Shown here piece by piece: positions 5,678 through 11,118 of a DNA stretch of 11,118 bases. Under the pieces are notes generated by a model that saw nothing but the letters and a program-made list of their open reading frames with translations, was not told the origin of the DNA and made no database searches. This stretch comes from JACVRU01 sp040905885. Its GTDB lineage: Bacteria; Actinomycetota; Thermoleophilia; Gaiellales; Gaiellaceae. Position numbers and translations under genes: made by a program. Each line of letters starts with the position of its first letter. Position 1 is the first letter of the stretch. The stretch is from assembly GCA_040905885.1 (NCBI GenBank), contig JBBDQR010000021.1, forward strand, positions 1 through 11,118, written 5' to 3'.

Positions 5678-7339
5678 ATGATCGCCCGGGCCTCCCAGCT
5701 CTTTCTCCCGACCCTGCGTGAGCCCCCGGCCGACGCAGAGGCCGCGAGCCACAAGCTGCTCGTCCGCGGCGGGTTCATCCGCCAGCTCTCCGCAGGCGTG
5801 TGGACGTACCTGCCGCTCGGCTGGCGCGTCCACCGCAAGGTCGAGCAGATCATCCGCGAGGAGATGGAGCGGATCGGCTCCCAGGAGATGCTCGGGCCGG
5901 TGCTGACGCCGGCGGAGCTCTGGAAGGCGACCGGCCGCTACACGCTGCCCGTCGTCTTCAAGCTCCAGGACCGCGCCGGCCGCGAGTTCGTGCTGCCGAT
6001 GACGCACGAGGAGACCTTCACGTTCCACGCGCGCGAGCTGCGGAGCTACAAGGAGCTTCCCCAGGCCTGGTTCCACTTCGGCACCAAGGAGCGGGACGAG
6101 CCGCGTCCGCGCGGCGCGCTACTGCGGGTGCGGGAGTTCATCATGAAGGACTCGTACTCGTTCGACCGCGACGAGGCCGGATTGGACGAGAGCTTCGGCA
6201 AGCACCGGGGGGCGTACCACCGCATCTTCGACCGCTGCGGGCTCGAGGTCTACGAGGTCGAGGCGGAGTCGGGCGAGATGGGCGGCAGTGAGAGTCAGGA
6301 CTTTCTCGCGCCGGCGGAGTCCGGCGAGAACGAGCTCGTCCGCTGCGAGAACGGCGACTACGCGGCCGACGTCGAGGCGGCGCGCGGGATCCCGCGGCCG
6401 CCCGAGCTCCCGCCTCCGCTCGACGCGCCCGAGGAGATCGAGACTCCCGGCGTCGCGACGATCGACGCGCTCGCCGAGCTGCTCGGCATCGACCCGGCGG
6501 CGACCTCCAAGGCGATGCCCGTCGTCAAGCCCGACGGCACGCTGGTGCTCGCGCTCGTCCGCGGCGACGACCGGCTCAACGAGGCGAAGCTGATGGGCGC
6601 GCTCGGCAGCGCCTTCCGGCCCGCCGAGGACGACGAGATCCGGGCGGCCTTCGGCGCGGGCGGCGGCTCGCTCGGCCCGGTGGGGGTGGACGTCGAGGTC
6701 GTCGCCGACGAGGCGCTCCGCGAGGGGCAGTTCGTCGCGGGCGCGAACCGCGACGGCCGGCACCTGAGGGGCGTCGAGGCGGGCCGCGACTACCAGCCGC
6801 GCTTCGCCGATATCCGCGAGTTCCAGGAAGGCGACACGTGTCCTACCTGCAGGGGCCGCCTGACGGTGCAGACGGCGATCGAGCTCGGTCACATCTTCAA
6901 GCTCGGCACGTACTACTCGACGCCGCTGGGCGCGACGTTCCTCGACGAGGACGGCACGGAGAAGCCGATCGTGATGGGCAGCTACGGGATCGGCCTGGGA
7001 CGGACGATCGCTGCGGTCGTGGAGCAGCGGCACGACGAGCACGGGATCTCGTGGCCGGAGAGCATTGCCCCGTACGACGTGCACGTCGTCGTCCTGCCGG
7101 GGCTCGAGGCAAAGGGCGTGGAGGTGGGGGCGGCGCTCGACGCGGCGGGCAAGGACGTGCTGCTCGACGATCGGGACCAACGGGCGGGAGAGAAGTTCGC
7201 CGACGCCGACCTGATCGGCTGCCCCTGGCGGGTGACCGTGGGGAAGAAGACGCTGGAGGACGGCGCGGTCGATCTGCGCCGCCGGGAGAGCGGCGAGGAG
7301 CGACGCGTCCCGATCGCGGACCTGGGAGGATCCGTCTGA
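5678..7339 (+). CDS. proS: Prolyl-tRNA synthetase, bacterial type
   Basis: ProS charges tRNA-Pro with proline in the cytoplasm. The 553-residue protein has class II motifs: PMTHEETF, motif 2 in ERDEPRPRGALLRVREF followed by IMKDSYSF, and motif 3 in GSYGIGLGR (about 432-440). Between motifs 2 and 3 lies the insertion domain (about 255-390) related to YbaK editing domains, which hydrolyses mischarged Ala-tRNA-Pro; its presence marks the bacterial type. The anticodon-binding domain occupies the C-terminal 100 residues. ATG 5678 gives the standard start. TAGCCT at 5660-5665 is a weak -10 candidate. The stop overlaps the next ATG by one base (TGATG). A tRNA-Pro gene lies 316 nt downstream. Confidence 0.96.
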   Translation: MIARASQLFLPTLREPPADAEAASHKLLVRGGFIRQLSAGVWTYLPLGWRVHRKVEQIIREEMERIGSQEMLGPVLTPAELWKATGRYTLPVVFKLQDRAGREFVLPMTHEETFTFHARELRSYKELPQAWFHFGTKERDEPRPRGALLRVREFIMKDSYSFDRDEAGLDESFGKHRGAYHRIFDRCGLEVYEVEAESGEMGGSESQDFLAPAESGENELVRCENGDYAADVEAARGIPRPPELPPPLDAPEEIETPGVATIDALAELLGIDPAATSKAMPVVKPDGTLVLALVRGDDRLNEAKLMGALGSAFRPAEDDEIRAAFGAGGGSLGPVGVDVEVVADEALREGQFVAGANRDGRHLRGVEAGRDYQPRFADIREFQEGDTCPTCRGRLTVQTAIELGHIFKLGTYYSTPLGATFLDEDGTEKPIVMGSYGIGLGRTIAAVVEQRHDEHGISWPESIAPYDVHVVVLPGLEAKGVEVGAALDAAGKDVLLDDRDQRAGEKFADADLIGCPWRVTVGKKTLEDGAVDLRRRESGEERRVPIADLGGSV

Positions 7340-7635
7340 TGCCGCGGCGGAGGAAGTTCAGCGACGCGCCGCTGGGTCCGACGGTCGAACGCCTGATGAC
7401 GGAGAACGGCGCGACCTATCGGGGGCTGGCGGAGGCGACGGGCCTCTCGGCCGGCTACCTCAACCACATCGTCCACGGCAACCGGCCGGTGCCGTCGAAC
7501 GAGGTCGTCGAGCGGCTCGCCAAGGCGCTCGGGGTCGACGCCGCGCACTTCCGCGAGTACCGCCTCCGCGCGATCGTCGAGCGCCTCGAGGCCGAGCCGG
7601 TGCTGATCGACCGGCTCTACAAGCGGCTCGCCTGA
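7339..7635 (+). CDS. XRE-family helix-turn-helix protein
   Basis: This 98-residue protein is a single Cro/CI-type DNA-binding domain with a short helical tail. The helix-turn-helix is at about residues 26-49 (TYRGLAEATGLSAGYLNHIV), and the five-helix fold spans about 14-70. The tail (71-98, ending VLIDRLYKRLA) is helical and may serve dimerisation. ATG 7339 shares a base with the proS stop, and GGGAGGA (7324-7330) is a strong ribosome binding site 8 nt upstream, so it is co-translated with proS. No ligand-binding domain is visible. The target is unknown; proS or the tRNA-Pro are obvious candidates by position only. Confidence 0.88.
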   Translation: MPRRRKFSDAPLGPTVERLMTENGATYRGLAEATGLSAGYLNHIVHGNRPVPSNEVVERLAKALGVDAAHFREYRLRAIVERLEAEPVLIDRLYKRLA

Positions 7636-7655
7636 GCGGCTACATTGCCCCTCTA

Positions 7656-7733
7656 CGGGGCGTGGCGCAGCCTGGTTAGCGCGCTAGTCTGGGGGACTAG
7701 AGGTCCCCGGTTCGAATCCGGGCGCCCCGACCA
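7656..7733 (+). tRNA. tRNA-Pro (anticodon GGG)
   Basis: A full cloverleaf can be drawn: acceptor CGGGGCG/CGCCCCG (7656-7662, 7723-7729), D stem GCGC/GCGC, anticodon stem CTAGT/ACTAG with loop CTGGGGG (7689-7695), anticodon GGG at 7691-7693, and T stem CCCGG/CCGGG around TTCGAAT. The discriminator is A and CCA is encoded (7731-7733). The C1-G72 pair and A73 are typical bacterial tRNA-Pro identity elements. It reads CCC and CCU. TACATT at 7641-7646 is a plausible -10 box. Confidence 0.97.
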
Positions 7734-7734
7734 T

Positions 7735-7765
7735 TGAAAAGCCCCGCGTAAGGCGGGGCTTTTCA
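7735..7765 (+). terminator. Intrinsic terminator after tRNA-Pro
   Basis: A 13-bp perfect stem TGAAAAGCCCCGC/GCGGGGCTTTTCA closes a GTAAG loop (7748-7752). The left arm has AAAA and the right arm TTTT, so it can act in both directions. It would end the tRNA transcript and also the minus-strand integrase remnant. It starts 2 nt after the tRNA CCA. Confidence 0.9.
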
Positions 7766-7802
7766 GATCGTGCCGACCTTGCCGCTGGTCCTCGGAAGGT
7801 CC

Positions 7803-8108
7803 TCAAACCTCCGAGGCGGCCGCGTGGCGGGCGGCGAGGAAGCCATCGAGCGCCGCGCGAGCGCGATCGAGCGAGTCGGGCAGTAGATGACCGTAGGTGC
7901 GGTCGATCTGCTTGACGGACGTGCCCATGAAGCGCGCGAGCTCGAAGAGACTCACGCCCGCGGCGATCGAGAACGCCGCGAAGGTGTGCCGGAGCGCGTA
8001 GGGCCCTCGGTGCGCGAGCCCGGCCGCCCGGAGCGCCGGCGCCCACTCGTCCCGCCGCCACTCGGTGAGGTTGAGCGGCCGCTTGGGATCCGACCGTGAT
8101 CCGCTCGC
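7803..8108 (-). pseudogene. Tyrosine recombinase/integrase, C-terminal fragment
   Basis: The 101 open codons translate to the end of a phage-type tyrosine recombinase. Visible are ALRHTFAAF with the second catalytic Arg (residue 40), MGTSVKQIDR in place of the usual LGHSS box, and RTYGHLLPDS with the probable nucleophile Tyr72. The stop is TGA at 7803-7805. The frame is closed upstream by a stop at 8109-8111 and has no good start codon. The N-terminal DNA-binding domains, the first catalytic Arg and the Lys are missing, so it should be inactive. Family similarity fades near 8090, where the oppositely oriented phage gene begins. This marks a deletion or recombination joint. Confidence 0.85.
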
Positions 8109-8482
8109 TCAAAGGCGACCTCCGCCTCAAGTCGTCGATCGCCCCCGACGGCAACCGCACCTCGAGCATCAACGGCGCGACCGTCGACCTCCGCGGCTAC
8201 GGCTCCGCGCTCGCGATCGTCCACGCCGCCGCGATCACCGACGGCACGCACACCCCGAAGCTCCAGGAGAGCTCCGACGACTCGAGCTGGAGCGACGTCG
8301 CCGCCGCCGACCTCGACGGCTCGTTCGTCGCCCTCGAAACCAACCTCGTCCAGCACGTCGCCTACAAGGGCACCAAGCGGTACATCCGCCTGGTGGTCAC
8401 CGTCACCGGCTCGCCGGGGACCGGTGGCAAGTTCTCGGCCGGCGTCTTGGTCTCGCACCCCGGCCACTTCCCGATCGCCTGA
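8096..8482 (+). CDS. Phage virion-associated protein, hypothetical
   Basis: The 128-residue protein resembles a group of small hypothetical proteins that I recall from the structural-gene region of tailed phages, near the capsid gene. The pattern is an N-terminal SIAP segment, VDLRGYGSALAIVHA, ITDGTHTPKLQESSD, SWSDV, and a C-terminal YKGTKRYIRLVVTVTG. It is rich in Ser, Thr and beta strands with no signal peptide or membrane span, which suits a virion part such as a decoration or head-tail protein. The exact role is unknown. GTG 8096 is the first start in frame and has only a weak GGGA upstream. The neighbouring capsid and tail genes expected around it are absent. Confidence 0.72.
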   Translation: MIRSLKGDLRLKSSIAPDGNRTSSINGATVDLRGYGSALAIVHAAAITDGTHTPKLQESSDDSSWSDVAAADLDGSFVALETNLVQHVAYKGTKRYIRLVVTVTGSPGTGGKFSAGVLVSHPGHFPIA

Positions 8483-8596
8483 CGTGTCTGGACGGGAAGC
8501 CCTCGCTCCCCGCGTCACCCGCCAAACGGGTCCGTCTCGCCCGCGTTCATCGGGGTGGCGCGGGAGCCGAGGCCTCGACCAGCCGAGGGTCGCCAG

Positions 8597-8851
8597 GTGA
8601 GGCTTCACTACACCGTCCGCGCGCCACGCAGCGCGAGCGCCGAGCAGCTCGCTGCTCGCGTCCAGAGCCTCGGCCCGCAGATCCAGCACGACCTCGCGAG
8701 CGAGTTGCTCGCCGCGCTCACCGGCCGACAGGCGGGCGGCCTGAGCCCGGCTGGACGGCGCCAGGGAACGCGCGTCTCCGGGCCGTCATTCAAGATCCGG
8801 GTCGGGACGCGGCCAGCCAGGCCAGGCGAGAGGGGCCGGCGGATCTTCTAG
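8597..8851 (+). CDS. Small hypothetical protein, possibly phage-derived
   Basis: This 84-residue protein is not recognised. GTG 8597 is chosen because GAGGG lies 8 nt upstream; an in-frame GTG at 8555 would add 14 Pro/Arg-rich residues and has no ribosome binding site. Residues 14-40 (ASAEQLAARVQSLGPQI and onwards) form an amphipathic helix. The rest is Arg/Gly-rich and ends GERGRRIF. The location after a virion-type gene and the helical start recall small head-tail connector proteins, but that is only a guess. It starts 115 nt after the previous gene and ends 24 nt before the stop of the convergent gene. Confidence 0.45.
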   Translation: MRLHYTVRAPRSASAEQLAARVQSLGPQIQHDLASELLAALTGRQAGGLSPAGRRQGTRVSGPSFKIRVGTRPARPGERGRRIF

Positions 8852-8875
8852 CCACGAGTTGCGCGCGCGGTTGGC

Positions 8876-9646
8876 TCAGGACGAGTCGGGCTCGCCGAGG
8901 AGATGCCGGCTTCCCTCGGGCCAGGAACCGAGAATCGCCTGGATGATCGCGGCGGCGTCATCGGGGGCGTTCGCCGCATCGCCGCGCATGAGCCGCGCGT
9001 ACGGGGACGGGGCCTCCGGGTCAGGTGAGTACCCGCGCTCCTTCAAGTGAACAAGGTCGTCGCGGAGCGTCTTGAGAGCTACGAACCTAGCCCATAGCTT
9101 GGCGTCGCCGGCGATGGCGTTGCGATCGGCCAGGCGCGGCACGGCCTTCTTCAGCTTGTCCTCGATGCTCAGCTGCCGGGCCATGTCGTCGCGAGCGATC
9201 TCCTGACGACCGACCTTGATCGTCTCGGTCGCGGGTAGGCGCTCGAGCTCCTCGTTCGCGTACGCCTCGATCGCCGCGAAGGCCAGGACGACTGCAGCAG
9301 ACAGGTACGCCAGAGCGTCGTTGGCTGCGACCTCGTCCTGTGCGACCTGCCCGTCGGCGAATGGCGTGAGGCTCTTCCACGTGCGTCGCCGGGCCCGTTC
9401 CCCGCGGTCGCGGAATGTACGAGCGACGTCGATAAGGAGCACCCAGGCGAACGGCGAGGGGAAGTAGACGAGATCGCCGGACTCAGTGCGGAGCGGCTGC
9501 ATGTGAATCAGCCGTTCCGGCGAGGCGTACTGGACGCCGTTCTCGCCGAGAGCCCGCGTCTGGCGGGTCCGCGTGTCCGCGCGCTGTCGCGGCTGGGTCC
9601 GCTTGCGCGGCTTCCCACCTTTCCGCTGCTTTCGGCTTCGGGCCAC
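8876..9646 (-). CDS. Hypothetical protein with HEPN-like R-x4-H motif
   Basis: In the 256-residue reading the N-terminus is very basic (ARSRKQRKGGKPRKR) and the rest is helical. Around residues 114-137 a helix AVVLAFAAIEAYANEELERL resembles the first helix of HEPN-type proteins, and LRDDLVH carries R195-x4-H200, the form of the HEPN RNase active site. HEPN domains occur in toxins, abortive-infection and other defence nucleases. No other domain is seen. The start is unsure: GTG 9646 (used here), ATG 9502 beginning MQPLRTES, or an unlikely extension to 9865. It is convergent with the phage remnant. The nuclease call is an inference from one motif and helix pattern. Confidence 0.7.
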   Translation of the reverse strand: MARSRKQRKGGKPRKRTQPRQRADTRTRQTRALGENGVQYASPERLIHMQPLRTESGDLVYFPSPFAWVLLIDVARTFRDRGERARRRTWKSLTPFADGQVAQDEVAANDALAYLSAAVVLAFAAIEAYANEELERLPATETIKVGRQEIARDDMARQLSIEDKLKKAVPRLADRNAIAGDAKLWARFVALKTLRDDLVHLKERGYSPDPEAPSPYARLMRGDAANAPDDAAAIIQAILGSWPEGSRHLLGEPDSS

Positions 9647-9680
9647 GCAGCCCAGCTTGGACGTCGACGCGGACAGACCG

Positions 9681-9710
9681 GCTCGCAGACGGGGGTAGTC
9701 GTCTGCGAGC
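9681..9710. promoter_or_regulatory. Inverted repeat upstream of the HEPN-like gene
   Basis: GCTCGCAGAC (9681-9690) and its exact reverse complement GTCTGCGAGC (9701-9710) flank a 10-nt spacer. The repeat lies 35-64 nt upstream of the minus-strand GTG at 9646. It could be an operator for a dimeric regulator or a leader hairpin. If translation began farther upstream it would be coding. Confidence 0.4.
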
Positions 9711-9925
9711 GAGCGAGCCCGGCTGCCCCGCGCCCAGCCACCCGCGTGATTCATCCATCCACGGACGAATGCGCGAACCCGCATGCGCAAACGGTTTGCG
9801 GGGCGGGGCGCTGAATCGTCCAGCGGAAGGCTCGAATCGACCATAACAAGCTGCAATGCGTGCAAGGAGGCCCGCGAGTCCCTGGTCCGGCGATTTAGAA
9901 CAGCCCTGCAAATCCGGAGGGGTTT
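9711..9925. other. Gap between two minus-strand unknown genes
   Basis: I see no gene I can support here. The stretch has a 15-nt inverted repeat CGCAAAC-G-GTTTGCG at 9786-9800 and an 8-nt palindrome CGCATGCG at 9780-9787. An in-frame minus-strand extension of the neighbouring gene runs to 9865 but lacks protein-like character. The gap probably holds the promoter of the HEPN-like gene and the end of the gene at 9926-10468. Confidence 0.4.
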
Positions 9926-10468
9926 TCAGCCGCGAGGGGGCACGTAGGGGGGCACCACCCGGACAGTGATGAGCCCTTTCGCTTCGAGATAGGCGTTCCA
10001 AGCCTCCCAGCAGTCGACCGCGAGGGCGTAGGCGTCAAGCGTTTGGTCGCCGGCCGACACCTCGAATTGCGCGCTGACCATGATGCCGCCCGGCTCGACC
10101 CTCCCCTTAAAGCGGGTCGTTGCCAAGCTCGGCGTGCCCTCGGCATGTCGGCGAGATCGCGTCAACGTCAGATGCTTCGAACCGTTTGCCAGGTCCGCGC
10201 AAAGGGCGAGGCTCGGTGTGCGCGAGATGAACTTCTCGACGTCAGCCGCAGCGGACGCAGAAGCGGGATCGTTGAGAAGCCAGTCCTTCAGGTGGTAGCA
10301 GTTCTGAAAGAAGGCGTAGACCTCGTCCGCGAGCACTGGCTGGACGTGCATCAGGCGCCCCCGATACGTCTCGGCCATGCGGGCAAGCCATCGGCCGACG
10401 CGGTGGTACTGCTCCTCCCATCCCCCTGGCTTGGCAGGCCAGGTTGTTGCCGAAAAACGGTCACTCAC
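9926..10468 (-). CDS. Helical hypothetical protein with CYHLKDW and DLANGSKH motifs
   Basis: The 180-residue protein is not assigned to a named family. The N-terminal half is helical, with FFQNCYHLKDWLLND at about 54-67 and CADLANGSKHLTL at 90-102. The C-terminal half looks like beta strands (GGIMVSAQFEV) followed by a helix with AVDCWEAWNAYLEAKG. The pairing of a helix with Cys-x-His-Leu-x-Asp-Trp and a later Asn-x2-Lys-His is one I have seen in uncharacterised proteins scattered in many bacteria. RGRLMH (36-41) also fits R-x4-H but may be chance. GTG 10468 is chosen because GAGG precedes it and it overlaps the stop of a tiny upstream frame as GTGA. Function unknown. Confidence 0.75.
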   Translation of the reverse strand: MSDRFSATTWPAKPGGWEEQYHRVGRWLARMAETYRGRLMHVQPVLADEVYAFFQNCYHLKDWLLNDPASASAAADVEKFISRTPSLALCADLANGSKHLTLTRSRRHAEGTPSLATTRFKGRVEPGGIMVSAQFEVSAGDQTLDAYALAVDCWEAWNAYLEAKGLITVRVVPPYVPPRG

Positions 10469-10542
10469 AACAGCGCCTCGTAGGCGAGCTCGCCGATCCG
10501 CGCCCACGGCATCCCGGCCAGGTGGAGAACCAGCGAGGCCAC
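10465..10542 (-). CDS. Possible 25-residue micro-ORF
   Basis: GTG 10542 starts one base after the TAG of the upstream gene, and the frame ends in a TGA that overlaps the downstream GTG by 4 nt. The peptide is hydrophobic at first (VASLVLHLAGMPWARIGE), then AYEALL. There is no Shine-Dalgarno sequence, so it would depend on reinitiation. The tight spacing on both sides is the main support; it may be chance. Confidence 0.28.
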   Translation of the reverse strand: MASLVLHLAGMPWARIGELAYEALL

Positions 10543-10543
10543 C

Positions 10544-10894
10544 CTAGCCCGGCGTGATCTCCAGCCCAGGGCAGTCGGGACATTCACTCTCGAGAGCAGC
10601 GAGTGAGCGCTCGAAGTGCTCGATCGCCTCGTCGTACTCGCCACTCCCTGCGAGCCGGCGGCCCTCGCGGAAGTCGTCGAGCGCGACCTGCGGCACCGGC
10701 TCGGCGGGCCGCGCCACGGCGAACGCAGCGATGCTCGCCCGCGTGTCGGCCTGCAGGGCGAGCGCGAAACTCTGGCGCTCGTTGCGGTGAGCAGTCGGCT
10801 TCCCGACGAGTTGCCACGAGAGCCACGCCACGATGATCGCGATGAGGATCGCTCCAATGGAGCGATCGGCCTCAGCGCCGACCTTCCGCCACAC
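10544..10894 (-). CDS. Membrane-anchored hypothetical protein with one TPR-like repeat
   Basis: This 116-residue protein has a charged N-terminus, one membrane span at about residues 13-30 (IGAILIAIIVAWLSWQLV) and a soluble tail. The tail contains a helix pair resembling one tetratricopeptide repeat (FREGRRLAGSGEYDEAIEHF, then ERSLAALE) and ends in ECPDCPG, a C-x2-C pair. By the positive-inside rule the RK near the start suggests a cytoplasmic N-terminus, but HRNER just after the span makes topology unclear. GTG 10894 has an excellent ribosome binding site (GAGGAGG, 6 nt upstream). It is the first supported gene of the minus-strand run. Function unknown; TPR units usually bind other proteins. 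Confidence 0.7.
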   Translation of the reverse strand: MWRKVGAEADRSIGAILIAIIVAWLSWQLVGKPTAHRNERQSFALALQADTRASIAAFAVARPAEPVPQVALDDFREGRRLAGSGEYDEAIEHFERSLAALESECPDCPGLEITPG

Positions 10895-11118
10895 CGACCG
10901 CCTCCTCGTTGTAGGTGCCCGTCTCGTCGATCTGTGCCACGCGCGTCGTGCCCATCATCCGCCGTCCGCACAAGGTCCGCAAACGCCCGCGGGCGGCCTC
11001 ATGGAGAGCCGCGGCCTAGAGCCGCTCGTCGAGTACGAACCTGCTGCAAATGCGACAGTTCTCGTAAGCGTTCAGGTGCCCTCCGCTGGTTCAGGCGAGC
11101 GCGGGGATGGGGTCGCCT
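10895..11118. other. Right-end stretch without a supported gene
   Basis: The stretch contains the ribosome binding site of the minus-strand gene starting at 10894. A 28-codon minus-strand frame (10872-10958) and a start-less frame with a C-x2-C pair (11016-11090) are present, but neither is convincing. I see no RNA gene or repeat here. A promoter for the minus-strand run may lie here, but no clear -10/-35 pair stands out. Confidence 0.4.

Larger units (their letters stand above)
7803..8851. mobile_element. Prophage remnant next to tRNA-Pro
   Basis: The segment holds a C-terminal integrase fragment on the minus strand beside the tRNA, then an apparently complete phage virion-type gene and a small unrecognised gene on the plus strand. 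Integrase next to a tRNA is the usual layout at one end of an integrated element. Only fragments remain, and no direct copy of the tRNA 3' end is found in the rest of the window, so the right border is unknown. Confidence 0.5.

Noticed and set aside
7684..8172. 162-residue minus-strand frame ending in GAPGFEPGTS
   Set aside because: Its end is the antisense translation of the tRNA-Pro gene, a well-known source of false proteins, and its middle is the wrong frame of the integrase fragment.
9647..9865. N-terminal extension of the HEPN-like protein to 9865
   Set aside because: The added 73 residues are low in protein character and would make two inverted repeats coding; no ribosome binding site supports it.
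10872..10958. 28-codon minus-strand frame starting ATGATG
   Set aside because: It overlaps the start of the well-supported next gene by 23 nt and has only a weak ribosome binding site.
11016..11090. Minus-strand frame with ENCRICSRF (C-x2-C)
   Set aside because: It is bounded by an upstream stop and contains no ATG, GTG or TTG start; a zinc-binding peptide cannot be supported.
7711..11118. Second copy of the tRNA-Pro 3' end as an attachment site
   Set aside because: I searched by eye for the TTCGAATCCGGG segment downstream and found no convincing direct repeat in the window.

Overview
The window is a GC-rich bacterial chromosome segment. Its left two thirds carry the housekeeping order frr-uppS-cdsA-dxr-rseP-ispG-proS, a cluster common to many bacteria. 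High GC, GTG/TTG starts, several starts with no Shine-Dalgarno sequence, and an integrase fragment of a type familiar from actinobacteria point to Actinomycetota. A deep-branching class such as Thermoleophilia is my guess, not something I can prove from this sequence.

Layout. Positions 1-111 are the end of frr (ribosome recycling factor). uppS and cdsA follow with a 4-nt ATGA overlap, then dxr, rseP, ispG and proS, all on the plus strand. Together they make isoprenoid precursors (Dxr, IspG), the undecaprenyl lipid carrier (UppS) and CDP-diacylglycerol (CdsA), with an intramembrane protease (RseP) and prolyl-tRNA synthetase (ProS). A 98-residue helix-turn-helix gene is translationally coupled to proS. 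A tRNA-Pro(GGG) gene with a strong intrinsic terminator follows, so the synthetase and a cognate tRNA are near neighbours.

The most unusual non-coding signal is a repeated intergenic element of about 115 bp, one copy before uppS (178-293) and one before ispG (4219-4332). Both copies fold into the same two hairpins. The second hairpin differs between copies at two base pairs, and both partners changed in each, so pairing is kept. In both gaps the preceding gene (frr, rseP) ends inside a perfect or near-perfect palindrome that contains its stop codon. A shorter palindrome of the same kind covers the cdsA stop.

Right of the tRNA the window becomes accessory. A C-terminal tyrosine-recombinase fragment lies next to the tRNA on the minus strand and abuts an apparently whole phage virion-type gene on the plus strand; a small unrecognised plus-strand gene follows. 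This looks like the remains of a prophage at the tRNA. Beyond it are minus-strand genes of unknown function: a protein with an R-x4-H motif resembling HEPN nucleases, a helical protein with CYHLKDW and DLANGSKH motifs, and a membrane-anchored protein with one TPR-like repeat. Their functions are inferred or unknown. I cannot demonstrate that they form a defence system.
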